This document shows, in pieces, positions 1 through 8,533 of a DNA stretch of 64,000 bases (its first letter is position 1; each line of letters starts with the position of its first letter). The notes under the pieces were generated by a model. It was not told the DNA's origin, made no database searches, and saw nothing but the letters and a program-made list of their open reading frames with translations. The position numbers were made by a program, and so were the translations under genes. The stretch is from CAWBXL01 sp963837365 (GTDB lineage Bacteria; Acidobacteriota; Terriglobia; Terriglobales; Acidobacteriaceae), in assembly GCA_963837365.1 (NCBI GenBank), contig CAWIMW010000002.1, positions 310,001-374,000 on the forward strand, read 5' to 3'.

Positions 1-824
1 AAATCTTCGAACCGGTCGGCATCCAAGAATGATTCCAAGAGAAAGTGTTTTCCTTCTACAAGCCCTAACTCCTGAAAGCGGGCCCGCAATTCTTTGGCAT
101 AGGGAGCAGCCAGCCTGGTCCCTGCAACCAGCAGGCAAACTGGCACTTCTAAAGTTTGGAGCTTATGTGCAACTCCCGGGAGCAGATCGAAGTTCTCTCT
201 TGTGTCCCCAGTCGCGAACGTCACCACAAAGTTCCGCACTCCGTACCGTTTAAGGATTTTCTCTTTGCTCAGGGAAAGCGAGATCTCATAGAAACGCGGA
301 TCCACAGCACAGTACGCAACCGCCGTCCCGGCTGGCGGGATGTTGTAGTGACGCTGGACTGCGGTGCAGGTGAACTGCGAATTACAGATGACAAATTCGC
401 TCTTCCGCAATGCACGACGACGTAGTGAGTATTTGCATGCATCGATACAACGGCGAAAAACAAGTCGACGGGATTTCTGCGCGGCTAGAATCAAAGCATC
501 AATATCGTGGCAGATGGTTACGGTGGGAACTCCTACGTGTCCTGCGCTTTCCAGCGTTTTGAGCAGAATGTCTGGTTGAAGTTTATTTGCGTAGTGCGTA
601 AGCGTGAAAGCACCATGCACAATCTCAGAGGCTTGCCGGACAGACACGAGGGTCCCACGAAACCCTTGCGGGAACAAATCGTGTGCAGATCCGTAGACAA
701 GCGCGTGCATCTCCCAATCTTGGGGTAGGCGCTCAGCCAATTGAAGGCAGACATTGTACGCATACCGCCCGACCCCTTTAGCGTCAGCCCTCACCGGAGT
801 CGCATCAATCAGCAGTTTTGGCAT
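1..824 (-). CDS. Glycosyltransferase family 4-like, C-terminus outside window
   Basis: An open minus-strand frame runs from ATG (822-824) to the window edge, giving 274 residues with no stop; the rest lies outside. The N-terminus MPKLLIDATPVRADAKGVGR is the usual first strand and glycine loop of GT-B retaining glycosyltransferases (GT4 type). Later segments such as VTICHDIDALI and SEFVICNSQFT fit the conserved 'H-D' and 'vSeftr' positions of this family. The C-terminal donor-binding EX7E motif is not visible, so activity cannot be judged. It begins 11 bp after the stop of the methyltransferase gene upstream of it, in a run of polysaccharide genes, so a role in adding a sugar to a lipid-linked glycan is inferred. 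Confidence 0.8.
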   Translation of the reverse strand, partial: MPKLLIDATPVRADAKGVGRYAYNVCLQLAERLPQDWEMHALVYGSAHDLFPQGFRGTLVSVRQASEIVHGAFTLTHYANKLQPDILLKTLESAGHVGVPTVTICHDIDALILAAQKSRRLVFRRCIDACKYSLRRRALRKSEFVICNSQFTCTAVQRHYNIPPAGTAVAYCAVDPRFYEISLSLSKEKILKRYGVRNFVVTFATGDTRENFDLLPGVAHKLQTLEVPVCLLVAGTRLAAPYAKELRARFQELGLVEGKHFLLESFLDADRFED

Positions 825-834
825 GTAAGCAGGA

Positions 835-1530
835 TCAAGCCTTTACAGCCTCAGCGTAAAGAGTTTCTGCGACGCGTTGGGGTTCATCGCGATCGATGCG
901 CAGTTTCGGGTCGGGACTCTGATTTGCCTGGCATTCTCTTACAATCGCAAATCCGGCTTGTTCCGCCAAATACTTGATCTGCGGAAAGTCGTAGATCGTC
1001 CGATGCTCGCCGTTCCAACTGAATATCTTGCGCACAACGTCGAAGGGCCGGGGTTCCCAAGGATGCGCGAGTGCAAAAAAATTTGCATCGCCTTCCAGAT
1101 ATCTTTGGGCAAATCGAATCGCCGCCGGTACAGCTATGCGGTAAACTCCACAAGGCTTCAAAATTCGCTTCACCTCAGCAAAATGCAATTCGACTTCTTC
1201 CGGATCCAAGTGCTCCATAAAATGTTCGGAGTAACAGCTCTCGACAGAATTACTTCGAAATGGGAGCTCCCGGCGCAAATCAAGACAGAGGTCAACCGAC
1301 TTTCCACGAAAACAATCCACCCCGATCCAACCCGGATAACGTGTATCTCCACATCCAAACACCACGCGAAGGCCGCCCGCCTCTTCCCATCGGCGCACAC
1401 GCCAACGCTGCCACGGCATGGAGGCACTCAGTCTTACAAAAACCATCTTAGCTTCGAATACGCTCTCATGGACAAAATAGCGGGGGACGCCCGTAACGGC
1501 GCACAGTTTTCTGGCTACACCTTGCAACAT
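835..1530 (-). CDS. Class I SAM-dependent methyltransferase
   Basis: 231 residues. Motif I is a variant, VFGCGDTRYPGWIGVD, the form seen in small methyltransferases of polysaccharide clusters in which the Gly-rich loop is followed directly by a G-V-D acidic strand end. ESCYSEHFMEHLDPEE matches the 'h.EHl..' motif of Methyltransf_11-type enzymes, and LKPCGVYRIAVP is the post-I 'LKPGG' strand. The ATG is preceded by GAAGGG at good spacing. It lies between two glycosyltransferases and probably modifies a sugar residue or a nucleotide sugar. Substrate unknown. Confidence 0.8.
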   Translation of the reverse strand: MLQGVARKLCAVTGVPRYFVHESVFEAKMVFVRLSASMPWQRWRVRRWEEAGGLRVVFGCGDTRYPGWIGVDCFRGKSVDLCLDLRRELPFRSNSVESCYSEHFMEHLDPEEVELHFAEVKRILKPCGVYRIAVPAAIRFAQRYLEGDANFFALAHPWEPRPFDVVRKIFSWNGEHRTIYDFPQIKYLAEQAGFAIVRECQANQSPDPKLRIDRDEPQRVAETLYAEAVKA

Positions 1531-1560
1531 TTTTGCCCTTCTTTTTTGGACCTTCCTCCG

Positions 1561-2625
1561 CTACTCGCCTAGGAAAGCGATTTCAAGATACGCATCCTGC
1601 CAAATGCGGGCGACGGTATTCCAATCGAACTTTTCCGCATGTTTTCTGGCAGCAGTCCCCATGCGTTCGCGGAGCTGCGCATCATCCAGAAGCAATGCTA
1701 GTTTATCCATCATCTCGGCGTCTGTGTTAACCTGAAACCCCGTAAGTCCGTCCACCACCGAAGGTGTCTCATAGTCGCGGAACACGATGCACGGTAAACC
1801 GCTGGCCGCAGCCTCAAGCGTCACTTTGGGTAGTCCTTCGGCCCGGGAAGGTAGCAACAAAACATCGCTTTCCTGCATGGCCCGGGCAATCGCCTTTTGG
1901 GGCTTAATGCCCTCGAGTGAGACGTTGCGGAGGCCCTGCGCCGTGATTCGCTTCAGGATGACTTGCTCGAAGCCATCCCGGCCTGGACCAATGATGCGAA
2001 ACTTGACATGGGGAAAGCGCGTAGCGGCATCGAGCACCAGCCCCAGCCCTTTGCGTTCAATCAATGTCCCAACAAACAATACCGACGGAGGCCGACTGGC
2101 GGCATTCCTCGGTGACGAAAACAGATAGTGATCTACGCCAATTGGTAAGATGTGCAGGACTTTGCGGTGTATTACAGACTCAAAATCTCGTGCCGTCCGC
2201 TCCGTGATGCCCGTGTAGAAATCGCACCTCGGTGCGATGCCCCTATATAGAAATTTGAGCGGCGGCGATTCACTGCTCATCCTGGAAAGGCCCTCCACAT
2301 GCATTATTGTCTTTGCGCGCTTCCGAGCACTTTTAGGACAGTGGAGGAATAGATAGCTCGCTGGACTACAGTCCATATAAGCAATCAGGTCATAACCGGA
2401 AAGCATTCGCTTGAGCAGCCAGGGAGTTTTACGGCGAGGCGGCATCTGCAACAACTCAATATTTGACCGGTTGAGCAATCTGGAATCTGGCTCATGCGAA
2501 TATAGAAGGGTACATTCAAATTGCGCCGCATCCAGCCGGGGAACGATTTCTCGAACATTGAGGCTTTGAGCGTTTATGCTTTCAGCATCTGCTGACGCCA
2601 TGAAGAGTATGCGAGTTCTTCTCAT
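1561..2625 (-). CDS. Glycosyltransferase family 4 (GT-B fold)
   Basis: 354 residues. The C-terminal domain is typical of GT4: VLFVGTLIERKGL (start of the donor-binding Rossmann fold with the conserved Lys after Arg), FRIIGPGRDG, and AEGLPKVTLEAAASGLPCI, which contains the E-X7-E type motif. The N-terminal acceptor domain is short but has the expected SADAESINAQ loop. It is cytoplasmic or peripheral on the membrane and would transfer a sugar from a nucleotide donor. Donor and acceptor cannot be told from sequence. It sits between two methyltransferase genes on the same strand with short gaps. Confidence 0.87.
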   Translation of the reverse strand: MRRTRILFMASADAESINAQSLNVREIVPRLDAAQFECTLLYSHEPDSRLLNRSNIELLQMPPRRKTPWLLKRMLSGYDLIAYMDCSPASYLFLHCPKSARKRAKTIMHVEGLSRMSSESPPLKFLYRGIAPRCDFYTGITERTARDFESVIHRKVLHILPIGVDHYLFSSPRNAASRPPSVLFVGTLIERKGLGLVLDAATRFPHVKFRIIGPGRDGFEQVILKRITAQGLRNVSLEGIKPQKAIARAMQESDVLLLPSRAEGLPKVTLEAAASGLPCIVFRDYETPSVVDGLTGFQVNTDAEMMDKLALLLDDAQLRERMGTAARKHAEKFDWNTVARIWQDAYLEIAFLGE

Positions 2626-2639
2626 CTTCGGGTTGGTGT

Positions 2640-3458
2640 TCAGCGTTTCCCTGGCACCGGTGGTGCTGGTTGTTTTACAGAAACTGAAATCAAATAAGGA
2701 CTCGCAAAGCGGTTCCCGAGGTTATCGAGATGGCAGATACGAAGCATTTTCTGTATTGCTCTTGAAATCCAATCAACCAGCTGTGGAAGTTTATAGGTTG
2801 GACGAAACGTTCTGTGATAGTCACAATGCAGAACCTGCAGACCGGCTTTTTCTAAAGTCCTCCGCAATACTGTCTTGTCCATAAGTTGAAGGCGATGGAC
2901 TCGCAACGTGTCTCGAGCGAAAAGCCAGGCCAACCACTTATGAAGATAAGTAAGATTAGGCAGGAAAATCACGACGGTTCCACCAGGCTTTGCCAACTCC
3001 GCATGCTTGCGTACAACCAACTCATGATCATCAAAATGTTCTACGAAACCTCCAGAGAAAACCAAGTCGTACTGCTCAGATGGAGAAAACTCGAAGAAAT
3101 CACCCGCAAAGAGCTTGGAATCAAATATCCCGTTGTACTCTAGATTGGCGCGAACGTAGTCGAGTTGATCGGAGTAATCAATGCCATCTACTCGATACCC
3201 GAATTCCTTGTTGAGGTAGACCATGAAATTCCCTGGCACACAGCCAATTTCAATTGCCGATGCTCCATCTGTTCTGAAAAGATATTTTGCCAGGACAGGA
3301 TGTTGTTCGAATACCGGCCCTTGATAGTGATGAAGGGGCGGCAAGTTTTGCCACGTTGAATTCCAGAAGTATCTGCCCGCAGCATCCCCTTGGCACACTG
3401 CCGGTTCTTCATGTCTTGATGGGAGATTCTCATTCGTCGGTGATGTGGCTGCAATCAT
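2640..3458 (-). CDS. Class I SAM-dependent methyltransferase
   Basis: 272 residues. AIEIGCVPGNFMVYL is motif I (E-x-G-x-x-x-G form), VDGIDYSD the acidic loop, FSGGFVEHFDDHE the catalytic-region 'EHf.d' motif, and LAKPGGTVVIFLP the post-motif strand. The N-terminal 50 residues are rich in charged and aromatic residues and probably form a cap. The C-terminal segment includes aromatic and basic residues that could contact membrane-linked acceptors (inference). Part of the same minus-strand polysaccharide run; substrate unknown. Confidence 0.82.
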   Translation of the reverse strand: MIAATSPTNENLPSRHEEPAVCQGDAAGRYFWNSTWQNLPPLHHYQGPVFEQHPVLAKYLFRTDGASAIEIGCVPGNFMVYLNKEFGYRVDGIDYSDQLDYVRANLEYNGIFDSKLFAGDFFEFSPSEQYDLVFSGGFVEHFDDHELVVRKHAELAKPGGTVVIFLPNLTYLHKWLAWLFARDTLRVHRLQLMDKTVLRRTLEKAGLQVLHCDYHRTFRPTYKLPQLVDWISRAIQKMLRICHLDNLGNRFASPYLISVSVKQPAPPVPGKR

Positions 3459-3486
3459 GACATTTTGCCTTTGATTCAGATTCCTG

Positions 3487-4968
3487 CTACGTAATCATAA
3501 TGGTGTTCTTTTCCGCCAAAGTCTCTCGTAACAGAAGACTTGCTCGTGCCGCCATGTCGCGTGATTGCAAAGAATCGGAGACGTGCGCGCGGGCCCTATC
3601 CAGAAGACGGCGTCGCCGCACGCTTTCAGCATCGTCCGGAAGTGGTCTTGACTCAGTAGCGTCTTCTTCCAAGTTAAACAATACCTCACGCGAATTGCGA
3701 AAATCTAGAACCAGCTTGTAGTGTGCCTCTCGCAAAGACAAAATTCGCGCGCCCAGCGCCGATCCTGCGACCGATGGATTATGGTGGCAACACTCAGTGA
3801 TCACTGGATCGTCAGGTAATTTTCCTCTCTGGATGTCGGCCCAACGGTTCCTCCCACTGAAAGATGCGGGGGCCTCTGTGCCCACAGCACCTAAAAGAGT
3901 CGGCGGGAGATCAAGAAGGCCGAAAGACCCCGGGCAGCGGTGCTCTTTACGGTTCTTCGGATCGTGGATCAGCAGAGGAACGCGAACCAGTTCCTCGGTG
4001 ACCTTGGGCGGGAAGTGAAAACGCCCGCCATGCTCCAGAAATTCCTCGCCGTGGTCAGCGGTAAAAGCGAAAATGCAATTGTTCCAAATTCCGGCCTTCT
4101 GGAGCGCACTGACAAAACGAGCGATTTGTTCATCCACAGAGCGGATGCCGGCATCATAGAGCGCCATTACTTTGTTACGGTATTTCCTGGCACGCCGCAA
4201 ACCTAGTTCGGCCCGGTTCCAATAAGAATTAAGATCGCAAGCGCGCATGGAATCCACCCTATCCAACGCCAGCGCGCGCAGCCCCATTTCAAGTGGATAG
4301 TAAGGAGCGTGCGGATCCATGAAATGAAGCCACAAAAAAAAAGGAGTAGAAACGCCGGTTAGCCAATCCAGCGCTTTGTTAACCATAAAGTCTGCGGCGG
4401 GAAAACGGCGCAACTGGTCAAAGGAAAAAGATGACCTTCTTGCCTTCCGCAGGCCATATTGGAAGGAGAGCTCATCGTATGCTGCATCTAGCGGCCCGAA
4501 CTTGCGAGAAATCGCCTTCAGTGCAACATTGAAGCGATTGGGATGATTGCCATTCCCAGTTATGGTTGTTGTCTTGACATCCAGGAAATCCTGGAACGTT
4601 TCAAATCCTAAGTCATAACCATAGCGTCGCGAGATGTAAGGATTAGCCGCGACAAAAGCACCCGTGGAATATCCTGCCTCACGTAAGGCCGAAGCCAGCG
4701 TTGTCTCCTGAGGAGTAAGGCCGATCAGGTCCCGGCCTAGCGCCAGAGGATAGCGTGAAGCCATAATTGCCGGAAATGCATGATATGTCGGAGTACCCGT
4801 GGCGATTGCCCCGGCCAGCACGAGGCTTTCTTTGGCGAGGGAATCCAGAAAAGGCGTAGTCGGATTTCCGCACCCCAAAAAGCCCACGTGGTCAGCGCGC
4901 AGGCAATCCACTGTAACGAGAATTAGTGAGCAGGGATTGGTGGACTGGCCCACATGCAAGTTTATCAA
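3487..4968 (-). CDS. Alkaline phosphatase superfamily (sulfatase-like) enzyme with a Thr at the nucleophile position
   Basis: 493 residues. LVTVDCLRADH supplies the first metal-binding Asp (D21) and FTADHGEEFLEHG the second metal site (D-H-G) of sulfatases and phospho-transferases. Where sulfatases carry C/S-x-P-x-R, this protein reads TGTPTYHAFP, which puts Thr61 at the nucleophile position; no formylglycine motif is present. Thr is the nucleophile of LtaS- and EptA-type phosphotransferases, so a phospho- or phosphoglycol-transferase or hydrolase role is as likely as sulfatase. No membrane helices are obvious, unlike LtaS. The start is TTG, overlapping the stop of the small upstream gene as TTGA; no ATG exists before the metal motif. 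Confidence 0.8.
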   Translation of the reverse strand: MINLHVGQSTNPCSLILVTVDCLRADHVGFLGCGNPTTPFLDSLAKESLVLAGAIATGTPTYHAFPAIMASRYPLALGRDLIGLTPQETTLASALREAGYSTGAFVAANPYISRRYGYDLGFETFQDFLDVKTTTITGNGNHPNRFNVALKAISRKFGPLDAAYDELSFQYGLRKARRSSFSFDQLRRFPAADFMVNKALDWLTGVSTPFFLWLHFMDPHAPYYPLEMGLRALALDRVDSMRACDLNSYWNRAELGLRRARKYRNKVMALYDAGIRSVDEQIARFVSALQKAGIWNNCIFAFTADHGEEFLEHGGRFHFPPKVTEELVRVPLLIHDPKNRKEHRCPGSFGLLDLPPTLLGAVGTEAPASFSGRNRWADIQRGKLPDDPVITECCHHNPSVAGSALGARILSLREAHYKLVLDFRNSREVLFNLEEDATESRPLPDDAESVRRRRLLDRARAHVSDSLQSRDMAARASLLLRETLAEKNTIMIT

Positions 4969-5162
4969 ATGTACCCCAGGTCTCGTAACCGCTGTTCAAT
5001 GATCTGCTGTTCCGCCTGGTCTGCGTTGGCAGCACCATCTCCTGCCAATTCCCGTAAAACAAATGTCAGAAATTGCTCCAAAGTGCCGAACCGCTTTTCA
5101 TAAAGTTGTTCGACCTTCTGGCACAGGTCTGCCGGCAGCTTCACTTCGCGTGTGTCCGACAT
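4965..5162 (-). CDS. Small 65-residue protein translationally coupled to flippase and sulfatase-like gene
   Basis: 65 residues starting MSDTREVKLPADL. A longer reading frame exists, but this ATG has a strong GGAGGTG 8 nt upstream, and its A is the last base of the flippase stop (TAATG). The stop overlaps the TTG of the sulfatase-like gene (TTGA). The N-terminal part (basic strand REVKLP, then two helices) resembles ribbon-helix-helix or small helical adaptor proteins, but I do not recognise a named family. The C-terminus ends RLRDLGYI, like the C-terminal tail often seen on sulfatase/alkaline-phosphatase-type enzymes. I infer a partner or detached tail for the neighbouring enzyme. Confidence 0.7.
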   Translation of the reverse strand: MSDTREVKLPADLCQKVEQLYEKRFGTLEQFLTFVLRELAGDGAANADQAEQQIIEQRLRDLGYI

Positions 5163-6748
5163 TATGCATTCACCTCCGTTTTTGAGATCATGCCGTGGAC
5201 ACGCGCCCATACCGCCTGGGCGATCAGCTTGTCGTCCGCATTAAGACCGACTGCCAACGCAATCCCACTGAAAACCAGATAAGCTACCAGCAATGCGCCC
5301 CCGGCGGTCAGCCAGGCCGGCCATACGGAACCAACCGTTTCGCGCACGGCAAAGAGAGCGATCAACATCGCCGCACCAGGCAAGACAAGCCGGAAATAAC
5401 TGGAATTGTAGGGCACCAAGTTTAAGGTCCGGCGTACGACAAGCAGGTAACACAAATTTGCCGCCACATTCGCCAGCGCAGCCACTGAAATTGCCCCCAC
5501 AATTCCCCATCTGGGCACCAACCATACACTGAGCACAATAATCATTAGCGCCACGGCAGCTTGGATCCAAATTAAATAGCGCTGGCGGCCGGTCATGTAG
5601 AGCATGGTGCCTGAGGACCCAACACCGGAATTCGCTAATTGCCCGATAGTCCCGATCACCAGGACGATCCACCCCGCTTCAAAATCCTTCCCAAAAATCC
5701 CCATAATTGGCTTGGAAAAGATCATGATCACAGCAGCCAGGGGCAAAGTGAGCCCCAAAATCCATTTGGTTAAAGTCTGATACATCCGCGATAGAAGATC
5801 ATGTTGTGCACGGGCGTATAAATCGGCGATGATGGGCCCAAATATTTGGTTTACCGAATTCAAGATAATGCAAACAAATGCCACCACGGCGGACGCCAAC
5901 GCATATACCCCTAACTCACGCACATCCCGATAGCGGCCAAGTGCCACTGTCTCGGTGTGGGCCGTGACAAAACCCAGCAATGCGATACCAAGAGTAGTGG
6001 CCGAAACCGAGATTACTTCCTTGTCTACCGGTGCCAGTGGACCAGAAAATGAGCGCGCTATCTTGGGCGTCAAACGCCAGACCAACCCCACCAGCAACAC
6101 TAGGACAAGGCAAGCACTCAGCGCTTGGGCGGCGATATAGCCCTTGAGCGCCATTCCTGATGCCACCAGCGCGACCGTAATGAGAATTGTGGCCGGGGTG
6201 CCGATGAAGTAATTGATCACGGTACGGCGGGCTACATCTTTGTATCCACCCAAAACTTGGGAAAAGAAGTGCGTGAATACCCCCAGTACCATGATCACGG
6301 CAAACAGCCCCAAATAACGCACCAGTTCCGGCGTGTGATAGAAACGAACCGCAATCCAGGGACCTGCAAGCAACATCGCTATGGCCAGAACTCCGTTGCA
6401 GGCCAGTAACATCAAGATGCTGCGTACCAGAAAACCGCGCAGGAGATCAAATTTTTTCGTCGCGCTGTAACTGGAAACAAAACGGACAGCAGCCTGGGAA
6501 ACGCCGAGTGTGTTAAAAACACTGGCGATGCCGACGATGGTCATCCCCAGGAAATAGATGCCGAGTAGTTTGGCACCTAACTCCCGCGCGAGGTAGACCT
6601 TGAACCCGTACGCGGCCACTGCGTTGAAAATAGTGCCCAGAAAAAATACCGCCGAGTGGCTGGACACTCGCCCCATGTAGTGGCGGAAATGTTGGCTGTC
6701 GGAGTTGGCCTGTGTTGCTTCCTGCACGATGCTGGCGGACGTCATCAT
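5162..6748 (-). CDS. Wzx-type oligosaccharide flippase (MOP superfamily)
   Basis: 528 residues, almost wholly hydrophobic with about 14 predicted membrane helices. Characteristic early features are FFLGTIFNAVAAYGFKVYLARELG and LGIYFLGMTIVGIASVFNTLG, as in PST/MATE-like flippases that move undecaprenyl-diphosphate-linked repeat units to the periplasm. The length is usual for the family. It is the first of two flippases in the window and ends with a TAATG overlap into the small 65-residue gene. The gene starts 15 bp after the stop of the GT-B-like gene, so it is probably co-transcribed with the nonulosonate genes. Confidence 0.9.
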   Translation of the reverse strand: MMTSASIVQEATQANSDSQHFRHYMGRVSSHSAVFFLGTIFNAVAAYGFKVYLARELGAKLLGIYFLGMTIVGIASVFNTLGVSQAAVRFVSSYSATKKFDLLRGFLVRSILMLLACNGVLAIAMLLAGPWIAVRFYHTPELVRYLGLFAVIMVLGVFTHFFSQVLGGYKDVARRTVINYFIGTPATILITVALVASGMALKGYIAAQALSACLVLVLLVGLVWRLTPKIARSFSGPLAPVDKEVISVSATTLGIALLGFVTAHTETVALGRYRDVRELGVYALASAVVAFVCIILNSVNQIFGPIIADLYARAQHDLLSRMYQTLTKWILGLTLPLAAVIMIFSKPIMGIFGKDFEAGWIVLVIGTIGQLANSGVGSSGTMLYMTGRQRYLIWIQAAVALMIIVLSVWLVPRWGIVGAISVAALANVAANLCYLLVVRRTLNLVPYNSSYFRLVLPGAAMLIALFAVRETVGSVWPAWLTAGGALLVAYLVFSGIALAVGLNADDKLIAQAVWARVHGMISKTEVNA

Positions 6749-6763
6749 GAGAAATGGAAGGTT

Positions 6764-8500
6764 TCAGGACGCGCAGATTTGGTCAGGTATTGCAGTTTTT
6801 CGCCTGTAACTGCCATTCAACAAGCCGTGCAATTCTAATGGCTCAATCGTTTTCCAAATACTGCCGGCTGCTGACTCAGGCGCCTGCCAATTGGCCAGCA
6901 GTTGCGGAATATTCTTCATCTCATCGGTTGAATTCAGTATATGCCCGACTCCGAACTTCGCGTACTGCTGGACATAACCTCCATACACATTCTGGAGCCA
7001 AACACAAAGGAAAATCGGGATTCCGCGGATAACACACTCCAGGGCAATGGTGGATTCTACCGATAGGGCGAAACGGGTCTTGCTCCACAACTCCGGCGAG
7101 GTCGGACCGTCCATCCATCTGATTTCCGCAAACTGATTTCTTGATAAAAGATTCCGCAACAGGTTCTTGTGCCCCTTTATGCTCTCGAAGGGATGCATCT
7201 TGAAAACAAGTTTGAGCCCACATTGCGCGGCCAAAGTTAATAGCGGCGGGAGCAGGTCCTGATAAACATCCTCCATCCGCCATCCTGAAGTACCATATGG
7301 TTCGGTGAAAAACACCAGCCAAGGTTTCTCCACAGAGGAGACCGGGGTAGCGGAAACGGGTAATGGACTACCCATGACAATCCGCTCCGCATCAATGCGG
7401 CATGTTTCCACCAGGTAATCGCGCTCCAGTTCACCTTTTGCCAAATAGTAGTCTGCGACCATGGGCTTAGCTGCCATCCGGCCATCGAGCGCGCCATGAT
7501 GGACCGCAAGTGTCGGGATCTTGCGTTGTTTGGCGATAAAGAGTGGGAGACTGGTGTAGGGATTGACGTCATCCGCCGACAAACAGCCGGCAATATTATG
7601 TGATTCAAACAGACGCGTCCACGCGTCCCGAGCCGCAATCCCCCAACGGATCAATCCAGGCCCACGTTGCAGCACTCCGAGCGCGGATGCCATGCGAAAT
7701 TCCGCAGAATCAAGGCGGCCTTCCAGCAGCTTCCATTTCTCCGTTAAATCGGCAAGTTCTTTACCGTCGCTGCGTTCAAAATAAGCATCCAGCGAAATCA
7801 TTCGCACATTTGCGGGAAGCGAAGTTAGTTTGCCGCCGGGCCTGGCAACCACAAGCAGAAACTGCTCTTCCGGCAACAATGAGGCGTATGCCACTGCGGT
7901 ACGGGAGACGTTGATATAGGCGGTTGGCAATAGGAAAACTGGCCGATCTGCAATTGATTTTTTGGCGGCAAAACGCCGCCGCATCGAATGTTCGGGATCA
8001 AACTTGTCCAATGCAATCTGGGTTAATTGATTGGAGTCAAGGTGCAAGAAAGCTTCCGCATAGTGCCGGATTTTCCGTGCCATGGCGGAGCCGCCCGGAA
8101 ATGTGCACCGCTCGCTACCCAGAAGTCTTTGCAAAGCTGAAACTCGCGCGTCCGGCCTGGTGCAGTAAAGCTGCGCCGTATGGTCCAACTCCCCGGCCAG
8201 ACCCAGAAGCATGAAACATTGCTCCATGTCCGAGAAAAGCATTGGAAAAACAACATCCCACCAATCAATGCCGTATCTGTCGACGACAATGCCATTCCCT
8301 TGATGAATGGTTTGCTTGAGGCGATACAAGTCCTCAAAGCCGCGGGCATATTGATAGAGACTCACGACACGGCATCCCGCCTGCCGGCTCCACGCCCCGT
8401 ATGTGGCGGGCGGCCTACGGCCCAAATCTACGATCAAATCCCAGCCGCCAACGCTGGATGTTGGGAGTCTGTCTTCGGGATGGAGGAACAACACTTTCAT
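6764..8500 (-). CDS. GT-B-fold glycosyltransferase of capsule type
   Basis: 578 residues. It is not a GT4 enzyme. The C-terminal half has TLAVHHGALDG, LVFKMHPFES and a late ALSVESTIALECVIRGIPIF segment. The H-G turn, the K-x-H-P strand and the 'S-t-...E' loop are typical of GT-B transferases that use CMP-sugars or other nucleotide donors in capsule clusters (polysialyltransferase-like, inferred). The neighbouring PseG and NeuB-family genes make a nonulosonic-acid transferase attractive, but this is an inference from context. The second gene with the same H-G and HP motifs is at 52163-53296. The first about 150 residues are unfamiliar. Confidence 0.65.
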   Translation of the reverse strand: MKVLFLHPEDRLPTSSVGGWDLIVDLGRRPPATYGAWSRQAGCRVVSLYQYARGFEDLYRLKQTIHQGNGIVVDRYGIDWWDVVFPMLFSDMEQCFMLLGLAGELDHTAQLYCTRPDARVSALQRLLGSERCTFPGGSAMARKIRHYAEAFLHLDSNQLTQIALDKFDPEHSMRRRFAAKKSIADRPVFLLPTAYINVSRTAVAYASLLPEEQFLLVVARPGGKLTSLPANVRMISLDAYFERSDGKELADLTEKWKLLEGRLDSAEFRMASALGVLQRGPGLIRWGIAARDAWTRLFESHNIAGCLSADDVNPYTSLPLFIAKQRKIPTLAVHHGALDGRMAAKPMVADYYLAKGELERDYLVETCRIDAERIVMGSPLPVSATPVSSVEKPWLVFFTEPYGTSGWRMEDVYQDLLPPLLTLAAQCGLKLVFKMHPFESIKGHKNLLRNLLSRNQFAEIRWMDGPTSPELWSKTRFALSVESTIALECVIRGIPIFLCVWLQNVYGGYVQQYAKFGVGHILNSTDEMKNIPQLLANWQAPESAAGSIWKTIEPLELHGLLNGSYRRKTAIPDQICAS

Positions 8501-8533
8501 TGAATAGTCGCTCTATAACACGTCCATGCCGCC

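Noticed and set aside
877..1572. Plus-strand frame of 231 codons opposite a methyltransferase
   Set aside because: Antisense shadow; no domain recognised.
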